Below are positions 7,692-14,293 of a stretch of 14,293 bases of DNA, piece by piece; the stretch's first letter is position 1; each line of letters starts with the position of its first letter. Made by a program: the position numbers and the translations under genes. The DNA comes from CAXQRU01 sp964226685. Its GTDB lineage: Bacteria; Pseudomonadota; Gammaproteobacteria; Pseudomonadales; Cellvibrionaceae. The stretch covers positions 1 to 14,293 of the forward strand of contig CAXQRU010000013.1 of NCBI GenBank assembly GCA_964226685.1, given 5' to 3'. Under the pieces are notes generated by a model that did not search any database, was not told where the DNA came from, and saw nothing but the letters and a program-made list of their open reading frames with translations.

Positions 7692-8360
7692 CTAATTTTT
7701 TGGAACCAAAACAATCTCTACACGTCGATTGAGCTGCTTGCTTTCCTCACTATCGTTATCTGCAACAGGTTGATACTGAGAATATCCCAAGGCCGATAAA
7801 CGCTCAGATGCAATATTATTTTTTTCTAGGAAACGTACAACACTTGCCGCTCTAAGAACAGACAGCTCCCAATTCGTCGGAATGCGTTTTGCCAATACCG
7901 GCCCAATCGTAACGTTATCTGTATGCCCTTCTATTCGTAAATTTTCATCGGCATCGGCAAGGCTTTGGGCAATTCGCTTCAATACTGCCTGGCCTTCAGG
8001 AAGAATGTTAACACTACCTGACTCAAATAAAATTTTATCCATGACTTTGACGGATAACTTGCCTTGCAACTTTTGTATTTCAACATTTTTCATGGCTATA
8101 TCTTGTGCCAATCGTTGCCTAAGCTCGCGCTCTCTTGCTAACAATTTATCATCTTCCGTCTCAATTTCGGCAATTTGTAAACGACATTGCTGCGCTATCG
8201 TATCCATATTTTGTTCGCAAGCGATAAGTTTAGCGTTAAGTTCTTCCATAGCCTGTTGATTTTGAGCCAATTGTTGATCTTTTTCTTGAATAATCGCTTT
8301 GTAATTCGTACATCCACTCAAAACAATAATTATTGACGCCATTAGCAACTTGTTAAACAT
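7692..8360 (-). CDS. OmpA-family peptidoglycan-binding lipoprotein with coiled coil
   Basis: This is a 222-residue predicted outer-membrane lipoprotein. The chosen ATG (8358-8360 on the minus strand) gives a short lipoprotein signal ending LSGC, with the lipidated Cys at residue 17. GAAAGGG stands about 8 bases upstream. A longer reading from 8402 would put 14 polar residues before the signal and is less likely. Residues about 20-100 are a heptad-rich coiled coil with extra Cys residues. About 105-222 is an OmpA C-terminal domain: LFESGS, EGHTDN, NWELSVLRA and LNRRVEIV, which hold the usual Asp and Arg that bind diaminopimelate in peptidoglycan. It should tether the outer membrane to the wall. 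The sequence resembles MotB/OmpA-type proteins lacking a beta barrel. Its specific role, and any link to the convergent ATP-grasp operon, are unknown. Confidence 0.88.
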   Translation of the reverse strand: MFNKLLMASIIIVLSGCTNYKAIIQEKDQQLAQNQQAMEELNAKLIACEQNMDTIAQQCRLQIAEIETEDDKLLARERELRQRLAQDIAMKNVEIQKLQGKLSVKVMDKILFESGSVNILPEGQAVLKRIAQSLADADENLRIEGHTDNVTIGPVLAKRIPTNWELSVLRAASVVRFLEKNNIASERLSALGYSQYQPVADNDSEESKQLNRRVEIVLVPKN

Positions 8361-8468
8361 AACTACAGCCCTTTCTTGGTTAAAAATCTGTACGCTATAC
8401 ACTCATGGGTTAGGTTGATATCGTACTAACGTCAATAGTCATTAGCAACCTTCTCTTACTGAGTCGCA

Positions 8469-8498
8469 TTTTACTTTTTGAAGTTATTAGATTATCAT
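8469..8498 (+). promoter_or_regulatory. Possible promoter of the giant protease gene
   Basis: TTTACT (8469-8474) and TATCAT (8493-8498) are 18 bases apart in the 175-base divergent region between the OmpA-like gene and the protease. Just upstream of the ATG are two overlapping AAGGA Shine-Dalgarno copies (8526-8530 and 8530-8534). On the minus strand a TTGACG -35-like hexamer occurs at 8429-8434 without a convincing -10, so the lipoprotein promoter is unresolved. Confidence 0.35.
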
Positions 8499-8535
8499 CT
8501 GTCGCAAATTCAGTCAGCTGATTGGAAGGAAGGAA

Positions 8536-11500
8536 ATGAAGGCTCGCTCTAACCATATTTACATAATTTTTTTGTGCACTTTGCTGTTAAATGCATGTGG
8601 CGGCGGCACCGGTTCGAGCTTTCAACCCAATCCAACCCCAGAAACAACCAAGACTAAAGCTCTTATACTTGGCACGCCACAGGTGTCGCCAGTGGTCATC
8701 CCCCCCTCTGCTGATGACCAACAGATCGTGATCACGTCTATTGTTAGTGGCGGCATTCATCCTGAGTATTTATGGTTAGATGAGATAGATGCCGAGGGTA
8801 ATGTCATTGTCACTGATGTCGCTCGCCTGGTCGATGAAGGCCACGAGAATGACCAACATCGTGGCGACCGTATTTATTCGGTCACCCTAACCCTCAACCA
8901 GCCCGAATCAACCGCTAAATATTATCGAGTACGAGCCCAAAGACAACAACAGACCGTTGCCTCCAACAAGGGCACTCTCTGGGTCAGTGGCTGTCCCCTG
9001 CAAGCCCGGCCCTCTAATCCACAACTAGCCGCCTTTGATGAGCAAGAAAATGCTGATATTTACACCAATGAAGTCATTATTACCGTCAATGCCACGCCAG
9101 ATCTTGATGAACTCAATAAGCTTAGTCAAAGTGTTGAAGGTCGGGTGGTTGGGTGTATCCCCTCTTTAAACCAGTATCTACTGGAAATTAACAACATTGA
9201 GGGCGTAGATGGCGTCTACGAGGCCATCAATGTGCTTCGCAATCATCCTGATGTCACAATGGCCACACCCAATGTGCAAGCCCTGTCTGAAGATGAAGAT
9301 AATATTCAACAAAAACTCAGTGTCACCGCTCTTAGAGCGACGGATATTGAGTGTAATGGCGAGCAGTGCCAATGGCATTTGAATCGTATTCGAGCCTCAC
9401 AAGCCTGGCAGGTCGCCGGGGCTGGCGACCCACAGCAAGGGGTTGCCGTTATCGATTTTGGGGTCAATTGTGATCATCCAGAATTGAACTGCGGAACAAA
9501 CCATAACCTGGGAGACGACATTGACCACGGTACTGGCGTCGCCAGCTTAATCAATGCTCGCAATAATGATAATTTGTTGACTGGGGTTGCCTGGAATACT
9601 CAAATTTATCCCTACAAAGTTGTGAACAACAACAGCAATTACAGCCTCAGCCAAATGATCACACTAAGTGCCAGCACCAAGAATGTGAAAGTGATCAACA
9701 TCAGTGCTGTCACCAAATCTGACTCTGGCCAACTCATCCGGCAGGCCGTGTGTAAAGCCATAGAAAGTGGTCGCTTAGTGGTCGCCTCAGCGGGCAATGT
9801 GCGCTCATCCAAGAATTGCCAGGAAGATGACGTCTACCCAGCCAAGTACAATACCATTGGCGAATGCGAGAGTGGCGCTAATCTCCAAAAGGGGCTGCTG
9901 GTCGTTGGTGCGACTGATCAATCCAATCAGTTGGCTCATTGGAATGATGGGCGTTACTGCTCCAATACACTCCACGTGGATATGTACGCACCCGGAAAAA
10001 ATCTGTTTACGGCTAGCAGCACAGGCGGTTACGACTACAAAGATGGCACCAGTTATGCCGCGCCCATCGTCACTGGCAGCGCCGCCGTACTTTGGTCGGC
10101 CGAACCTGATCTAAGTGTCACAGAAGTACATGATCGCCTCACTCAGCGAGCAACGACACTGAACATCAACAATGTAGACACTCGAAGTCGAACCGAAGAC
10201 ACCCGTATGGAAGGACTTCGACTTCTGGACTTATATCAAGCCATCGATGAAGACTTGGCGGGTTCGACCACGCCACCGGACATCAGCCCCGACCCCATCA
10301 CCTTTACCGCCATCGACAATGCCGATCCCTCTCAGTTGATTGGCTCCAATACCGTCACCATCAGCGGCATTAACGGCCCTGCCCCCATTGAAATCATTGG
10401 CGGCTTTTACTCGATTAACAATGGCCCCTTTAGTGATGCTCTGGGAACCCTTCGCAATGGCGACTTATTGACCTTACAGGTCTTAAGCGCTAAGGAATCC
10501 AACGAATCCGTTCAGGCCAGTGTCTCCGTGGGCGATTATCTCACCTCTTTTACGGTTACTACCGGCATCGTTGGCACCACTCCTGAAGCGCTGAGTTTTG
10601 AGACGGAACACAACGTTGCGATTGATGCGGCGATTGTATCGCCCCAGGTCACCCTCTCGGGGCTCAATACCGATACCCCGATCCAAGTCAGTGGACTGGA
10701 ATATTCATTGGATGGCGGCCCCTTTACCAGCTTGCCTGGGGTGATCAACAACGGACAAACCTTACGATTGAGAATCACCGCCTCTGATACTCCCGCCACG
10801 GCCACCTCGGGTACTGTCACCTTGGGTGCCATCAGCCGTAGCTTTACCGTCATCACTGAAGCGGCTGACTTAACGCCCAATGCCTTCCGCTTTGATACCT
10901 TACTGAATGTGGCGCCCAACACGGAACAGCGCTCCAATACCATCACCATCGCTGGACTCAATACGGAGGCCGTCATTACCGTCAGTAACGGTGAATACTC
11001 AATTGATGGCGCTGCCTTTACTCATGAGAATGGCACTATCCGCAATGGCCAAACCCTGCAACTGCGCCACACTAGCGGTCGAGAAAACGATACCTGGACC
11101 AATGTCCAAGTGGGCGAATACCTCACCACCTTCCAAACCCGAACCCAGGCACAAGCCCCTGATCTGCGCGATATCGCCGCCCTACCCGCGCTGGTCAACG
11201 AAGCGGTTTCAGGGTGGCGTTTTGCCAACAATGGTGGCGGTGCCATCACCAACTGCTCGGTGACACCGACTCTGCCTGCTGGACTCTCAGTGAGAGTAAC
11301 CAGTGAGGTCTTGAGTTGTGAAATTGTGGGAACCCCACAGGCTAGCCAAGCCCAAACGAGCTATACGGTCACAGCGACTAATGCCATTGGCAGCAGTCAG
11401 GCCACGATTACGATTGCTATCAATACTCAACTATCGGCGCCGATTCTATCGAACGTCAACGACCTTAGTACCTCGGTCAACACCTTGACCCACTGGCTCA

Positions 11501-13758
11501 TCGACAATAGCGGTGGCGGCGAGCTCAGTAGCTGTAGCATCAGCCCAAGTCTACCCGCTGGACTGGTTATCCAGCCGACTATTGATGGCAATGATTGCTT
11601 GATTGTCGGAACCCCAACGGAGACACGCCTCTCACAGTTCTACACAGTCACCGCAAGCAATGCCACTGGCAGTAATGCTGCCAGTGTTGGCTTGGGAGTG
11701 AACATTGCAGCGCCCAAATTGGCTAATATGGGTAGCCAAGTCATCACTAGACCTGCACTATTTAATCGCTCGTTTTCCAATACGGGTGGTGGTCAGGTGA
11801 CCAGTTGTACCAGTAATATTGCGCTACCTGCGGGCCTAACATTAAGTGTATCGCCCGCCCAAGATACCTGTGTGATCAGCGGATTTGCCAGTGCTGAACA
11901 AGCAGCACAAAGCTATATCATTACTGCCACAAACAGCTCTGGCAGCGACACTGCGAGCCTTACCATTACCGTTAACCCAATACCACCCGCACTTGGCGGA
12001 AGCGATAATGTGATTATTCAAAATGCCGCAACGCTGATTGCATTGAATAGTGATGGCGGCGGCTCGCTCACCAGCTGTAGAGCCAACAGAGCAATGCCAA
12101 GTGGCCTGTCCCTTAATGTCAGCGCAGATAGAAGCACCTGTGAAATTACTGGTGCAGCCACCACTGTGCAGCCTCAACAGGCTTATTTAGTGACTGGAAC
12201 CAATGCTTCAGGTAGCAGTACTGTAACGGTGAATCTAACCGTGATCCCCCCAGCTCCTCAACTGTTGGATCATCCCGATCAAATAGAATTTACAGATACC
12301 CCCATCAGTATTGCCATGACCAACAATGGTGGTGGAAATCTGACAACCTGTAATATCACTCCGGTATTGCCAGGCGGGCTAAGTGCTCAAGTTTCTGGAG
12401 ACACCTGTATCATTACCGGCATCACAAGCCTCAGTCAGGGGCCAGTCAACTACACAGTAACTGCATCTAACCAAGCTGGTGACAGCTCAGCGAATATTAT
12501 CATTACGATCAATCAACAAGGAGCCTTTATCACCCGCTGGAAAACTGATAACGCAGGCTTTAGCGGTGATAACCAAATCAAAATCGGGACAAACGCCAAT
12601 TTAACTTACAATTATCAAATTGATTGGGGTGACGGCAATATTGACACCAATGTCACAGGAAATATTACCCATACTTATGCGATTGCTGGGGAATATACAA
12701 TCTCCATTACAGGGACATTCCCGCAGCTTCGGTTTTCTGATATTGCTGATCTTGGCAATAATAGTGAATTTGATAGCAGGAAACTGCTCTCTATTGAACA
12801 ATGGGGAAATCTACAGTGGCTTTCAATGCAGGATTCATTTTTAGGGTGCACAAACTTGGTCATTAACGCTATTGATACCCCCGACCTAACGCAAGTCACT
12901 GATATGACGCGAGCATTTGCTGGGGCGACTAATTTCAATAGTGATATTGGTAACTGGGATGTCAGTAATGTGACCAGTATGTTTGGTCTCTTTGAAGATT
13001 CCGCGTTCAATCAAGACATCAGTAGCTGGAATACCGCCAATGTCTCGAAGATGCGTAACATGTTTGCCAACACGCCATTCAACCAAAATATTGGTGGATG
13101 GAATGTTTCTAATGTAGAAGACATGCACGGCATGTTTAGCACAACCCCATTTAACCAAGATATTAGTGCTTGGGATGTTAGCAATGTCTGGTTTATGAGC
13201 CTCATGTTTGCCGACACACCATTTAATCAAAATATTGGCAATTGGGATGTCAGTCGCGCTCGAGAAATGAGGGGGTTGTTCCTTGGCGCAACCTTTAATC
13301 AAGATATTAGCAATTGGAATGTTGCCAACGTGACCGATATGAACCAAATGTTTTTTGGAAACACCGCGTTCAATCAAAATATAGGCAACTGGAATGTGAG
13401 CCAAGTGACAGATATGGGAACGATGTTTGCTGGTGCAACCAGTTTTAATCAAGATATCTCCAACTGGACTGTTTCTTCGGTCGCTGATATGAGTTTCATG
13501 TTTGCCAACTCAAACTTCGACCAAAACATTGGTAATTGGAACATAACCTCAGTCACCAATATGACGGATATGTTTGTCAATACCACATTAAGTACCGCTA
13601 ATTACGACAGCCTTCTACAAGGATGGGCGCTTCAGGTGCCACAGGCAGGCATCATCTTTAATGGCGGCAATAGCACATTCTCAAATCAGGCACAAACGGC
13701 GAGAGATACCTTGATCAACACTCATGGTTGGACCATTACCGATGGCGGGCCAAACTAA
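8536..13758 (+). CDS. Giant modular subtilisin-like (S8) lipoprotein with Ig-like, PKD-like and BspA-type repeats
   Basis: This 1740-residue protein begins with a lipoprotein signal (LLNAC, lipidated Cys21) followed by GGG and a Pro/Thr linker. Residues about 40-155 form a beta-rich domain that I do not firmly assign. About 172-248 looks like an inhibitor-I9-type propeptide. The peptidase S8 domain (about 280-570) has Asp307 (VIDFG), His331 (DHGTG), oxyanion Asn421 (SAGN) and Ser506 (GTSYAAP), a complete triad. Then come three 98-residue repeats (about 586-870), five roughly 91-residue repeats each with a Cys pair (about 873-1327), a PKD-like domain with DWGDG (1330-1400), nine 24-25-residue BspA/DUF285-type repeats (1467-1684) and a short tail. 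No LPXTG, PEP-CTERM, autotransporter or type IX signal is seen at the C-terminus. It is probably a lipid-anchored, surface or periplasmic protease that binds polymers or other cells through its repeats. Ribosome sites before the ATG are strong. Confidence 0.9.
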   Translation: MKARSNHIYIIFLCTLLLNACGGGTGSSFQPNPTPETTKTKALILGTPQVSPVVIPPSADDQQIVITSIVSGGIHPEYLWLDEIDAEGNVIVTDVARLVDEGHENDQHRGDRIYSVTLTLNQPESTAKYYRVRAQRQQQTVASNKGTLWVSGCPLQARPSNPQLAAFDEQENADIYTNEVIITVNATPDLDELNKLSQSVEGRVVGCIPSLNQYLLEINNIEGVDGVYEAINVLRNHPDVTMATPNVQALSEDEDNIQQKLSVTALRATDIECNGEQCQWHLNRIRASQAWQVAGAGDPQQGVAVIDFGVNCDHPELNCGTNHNLGDDIDHGTGVASLINARNNDNLLTGVAWNTQIYPYKVVNNNSNYSLSQMITLSASTKNVKVINISAVTKSDSGQLIRQAVCKAIESGRLVVASAGNVRSSKNCQEDDVYPAKYNTIGECESGANLQKGLLVVGATDQSNQLAHWNDGRYCSNTLHVDMYAPGKNLFTASSTGGYDYKDGTSYAAPIVTGSAAVLWSAEPDLSVTEVHDRLTQRATTLNINNVDTRSRTEDTRMEGLRLLDLYQAIDEDLAGSTTPPDISPDPITFTAIDNADPSQLIGSNTVTISGINGPAPIEIIGGFYSINNGPFSDALGTLRNGDLLTLQVLSAKESNESVQASVSVGDYLTSFTVTTGIVGTTPEALSFETEHNVAIDAAIVSPQVTLSGLNTDTPIQVSGLEYSLDGGPFTSLPGVINNGQTLRLRITASDTPATATSGTVTLGAISRSFTVITEAADLTPNAFRFDTLLNVAPNTEQRSNTITIAGLNTEAVITVSNGEYSIDGAAFTHENGTIRNGQTLQLRHTSGRENDTWTNVQVGEYLTTFQTRTQAQAPDLRDIAALPALVNEAVSGWRFANNGGGAITNCSVTPTLPAGLSVRVTSEVLSCEIVGTPQASQAQTSYTVTATNAIGSSQATITIAINTQLSAPILSNVNDLSTSVNTLTHWLIDNSGGGELSSCSISPSLPAGLVIQPTIDGNDCLIVGTPTETRLSQFYTVTASNATGSNAASVGLGVNIAAPKLANMGSQVITRPALFNRSFSNTGGGQVTSCTSNIALPAGLTLSVSPAQDTCVISGFASAEQAAQSYIITATNSSGSDTASLTITVNPIPPALGGSDNVIIQNAATLIALNSDGGGSLTSCRANRAMPSGLSLNVSADRSTCEITGAATTVQPQQAYLVTGTNASGSSTVTVNLTVIPPAPQLLDHPDQIEFTDTPISIAMTNNGGGNLTTCNITPVLPGGLSAQVSGDTCIITGITSLSQGPVNYTVTASNQAGDSSANIIITINQQGAFITRWKTDNAGFSGDNQIKIGTNANLTYNYQIDWGDGNIDTNVTGNITHTYAIAGEYTISITGTFPQLRFSDIADLGNNSEFDSRKLLSIEQWGNLQWLSMQDSFLGCTNLVINAIDTPDLTQVTDMTRAFAGATNFNSDIGNWDVSNVTSMFGLFEDSAFNQDISSWNTANVSKMRNMFANTPFNQNIGGWNVSNVEDMHGMFSTTPFNQDISAWDVSNVWFMSLMFADTPFNQNIGNWDVSRAREMRGLFLGATFNQDISNWNVANVTDMNQMFFGNTAFNQNIGNWNVSQVTDMGTMFAGATSFNQDISNWTVSSVADMSFMFANSNFDQNIGNWNITSVTNMTDMFVNTTLSTANYDSLLQGWALQVPQAGIIFNGGNSTFSNQAQTARDTLINTHGWTITDGGPN
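10291..11145 (+). repeat. Three 98-residue beta-rich repeats in the protease
   Basis: Three tandem protein repeats lie directly after the catalytic domain. The anchor motif Y-S-[IL]-[ND]-[NG]-[GA]-[PA]-F recurs at residues 625, 723 and 821, exactly 98 residues apart. Each unit also has an [ST]G[IL]N motif about 15 residues earlier, a NG(D/Q)xLxL motif about 15 later and ends with a FTV-type strand. They are probably Ig-like spacer domains. The unit is conserved in protein but diverged in DNA. Confidence 0.8.
11152..12516 (+). repeat. Five ~91-residue Ig-like repeats, each with a conserved Cys pair
   Basis: Units carry GGG, then a Cys, then P(A/S/G)GL, a second Cys, and a closing YTVTASNxxGS-type strand. 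The glycine triplets fall at residues 900, 993, 1084, 1174 and 1265, a period of 90-93. The Cys pairs are 907/928, 1000/1021, 1091/1112, 1181/1202 and 1272/1291. The closing motif is like putative-Ig (He_PIG-type) domains. The paired Cys probably form one disulfide per unit outside the cytoplasm. Confidence 0.8.
12523..12735 (+). other. PKD-like domain in the protease
   Basis: Residues about 1330-1400 include DWGDG (1363-1367), then a threonine/asparagine-rich strand, a HTY and a GEYTISITG strand, the usual layout of PKD-type beta-sandwich domains. This type frequently precedes BspA-like repeat arrays, as it does here. Confidence 0.7.
12934..13587 (+). repeat. Nine BspA/DUF285-type 24-25-residue repeats
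   Basis: Units begin with F-[ND]-[QS]-[DN]-I-[GS] and contain W-[NDT]-[VIT] and M-x-x-[ML]-F. Starts are at 12934, 13006, 13078, 13150, 13222, 13294, 13369, 13444 and 13516. Seven units have 24 residues and two (the sixth and seventh) have 25. Known members of this repeat class form solenoid surface domains in bacteria and mediate binding; the ligand here is unknown. Confidence 0.88.
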
Positions 13759-13808
13759 GGCGTCGTTTTTTACAATCTGAGTGGATGAATTTTCTATATA
13801 GCACTACA

Positions 13809-13829
13809 CTTTAAGAATAAGACTTAAAG
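13809..13829. promoter_or_regulatory. Perfect inverted repeat upstream of the comFB-like gene
   Basis: CTTTAAG (13809-13815) and CTTAAAG (13823-13829) are exact reverse complements separated by 7 bases (AATAAGA). The right arm runs into AAAGGG (13826-13831), which can serve as the Shine-Dalgarno site for the ATG at 13840. It could be an operator, or a hairpin that hides the ribosome site. The 81-base gap has TTTACA (13769-13774) and TATATA (13795-13800), but their 20-base spacing is too long for a confident promoter. Confidence 0.4.
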
Positions 13830-13839
13830 GGCTTGAGAT

Positions 13840-14184
13840 ATGTTATTTACTCACCTCTCAGCAACAAACGACTCCTCTGGTTTTGCCAGTGTTCATAATT
13901 ATTATGAAAAGCTAGTGGTCGAGTCCTTAATTAATATGAATAAACGCGCTGAGGAAGACAGTGACTTTTTAGCCGATGTTTGCTGTGTCGCACTAAATCA
14001 CCTCCCTCCCCGCTACATCCGTCACGATGTTGATATGACTTTCTTTATGTCGCCTGTGGAATTGTATGAAACCACGGAGAAAGTGCGCGAGGCCGTAGCG
14101 GATGCTATCAGCTATGTTTTAGAGCGCGAAAAAGAAAAAAGAAAGCCCCCAATAGAATCAATAGACACACCTGATCAAGCCTAA
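13840..14184 (+). CDS. comFB: ComFB-family protein (late competence family, PF10719)
   Basis: This 114-residue cytoplasmic protein has the ComFB pattern: NYYEKLVVESL (25-35), an acidic cluster, DVCCVALNHLPPRYIRHDVDM (about 47-67) and a long C-terminal helix ending in a charged, basic tail. The family was named from the Bacillus late-competence comF operon, but occurs widely outside competence loci. Some members have been reported to bind cyclic dinucleotides, so a second-messenger sensor role is possible; no such binding can be judged here. No comFA or comFC lies next to it. The start is supported by AAAGGG about 8 bases upstream and by the conserved N-terminus. The gene stands alone between the protease and the contig end, with a perfect inverted repeat just before its ribosome site. 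Confidence 0.85.
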   Translation: MLFTHLSATNDSSGFASVHNYYEKLVVESLINMNKRAEEDSDFLADVCCVALNHLPPRYIRHDVDMTFFMSPVELYETTEKVREAVADAISYVLEREKEKRKPPIESIDTPDQA

Positions 14185-14225
14185 AAAGCATTTATTTTAA
14201 TAGCTGGCTGAACTATCATGCCAAG

Positions 14226-14267
14226 ATGCTTATTCGATTTTTTTTATTTTTACTGTTGTCCTGGCCG
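14226..14267 (+). CDS. Possible start of a secreted protein, cut by the contig end
   Basis: An ATG at 14226 opens MLIRFFLFLLLSWP, 14 codons in frame up to the point where adapter sequence begins. A positive residue followed by a hydrophobic run is typical of a signal peptide or membrane anchor. The ribosome site is weak and no homology can be judged from 14 residues. An alternative ATG at 14218 in another frame gives a less convincing peptide. Confidence 0.3.
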
Positions 14268-14293
14268 AGATCGGAGAGCACACGTCTGAACTC
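14268..14293 (+). other. Illumina TruSeq adapter remnant (artefact)
   Basis: The last 26 bases begin AGATCGGA and continue GAGCACACGTCTGAACTC, the TruSeq Read 1 adapter with one A missing from its GGAAGAGC part. This is not genomic DNA and marks the end of reliable sequence at about 14267. Confidence 0.95.

Noticed and set aside
7882..8259. 125-codon plus-strand open frame opposite the OmpA-like gene
   Set aside because: Low-complexity Ser/Cys-rich translation antisense to a gene with clear OmpA motifs.
8361..8402. Upstream start for the OmpA-like lipoprotein
   Set aside because: It would place 14 polar residues before the lipoprotein signal, and the internal ATG at 8360 has a better ribosome site.
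10536..10976. 146-codon minus-strand open frame in the 98-residue repeat region
   Set aside because: GC-rich coding DNA readily leaves open antisense frames; no domain or start signal was seen.
12886..13452. 188-codon minus-strand open frame inside the BspA repeats
   Set aside because: It is antisense to a clear repeat-coding frame; its apparent internal repeats are mirrored from the sense repeats, and it has no convincing ribosome site.
12934..13587. CRISPR-like or tandem DNA repeat array
   Set aside because: The periodicity is coding (72-75 bases, in frame) and the DNA copies are diverged; there are no identical repeats with unique spacers.
13745..13771. Intrinsic terminator after the giant protease
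   Set aside because: A T-run is present (13765-13771) but only a 3-bp GCC/GGC stem precedes it, too weak to call.

Overview
The window reads as an ordinary chromosomal stretch from a Gram-negative, probably marine, gammaproteobacterium. The taxonomic guess is inference. It rests on two predicted outer-membrane lipoproteins, E. coli-like sigma70 promoters and Shine-Dalgarno sites, a PabB of E. coli-like length and motif layout, and the envelope gene trio described below. No rRNA, tRNA, CRISPR array, insertion sequence or prophage gene was seen. The right end is not genomic: the last 26 bases match the Illumina TruSeq adapter with one base missing, so the true contig ends near 14267.

Layout. 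(1) 94-1467: pabB (aminodeoxychorismate synthase component I, folate pathway) behind a good sigma70 promoter. (2) 1523-4257: a two-gene signalling operon. It holds a membrane histidine kinase with a helical periplasmic sensor and a response regulator made of two receiver domains, the second lacking its phosphoacceptor Asp. (3) 4332-4610: a small thioredoxin-fold protein with a CxxC motif. (4) 4705-7691: a tightly packed trio of an exported retropepsin-like protease (PF05618 type), an inactive transglutaminase fused to seven membrane helices, and an ATP-grasp ligase related to RimK. The trio recurs in proteobacteria, and its substrate is unknown to me. (5) 7692-8360, minus strand: an OmpA-family lipoprotein whose stop codon directly abuts that of the ligase. 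(6) 8536-13758: a 1740-residue lipoprotein subtilase with propeptide, catalytic domain, three 98-residue repeats, five roughly 91-residue Cys-pair repeats, a PKD-like domain and nine BspA-type repeats. (7) 13840-14184: a ComFB-family protein preceded by a perfect inverted repeat. (8) 14226 onward: the likely first 14 codons of a secreted protein, cut by the adapter.

How they fit together. Most of the window concerns the cell envelope. The kinase senses the periplasm, the trio pairs a cytoplasmic ligase with a periplasmic protease through a membrane protein, the OmpA-like protein ties the outer membrane to peptidoglycan, and the giant protease is probably surface-displayed. The best candidates for poorly described biology are the ligase/7TM/protease trio, the output-less double-receiver regulator, and the modular protease, whose base composition changes sharply along its length.
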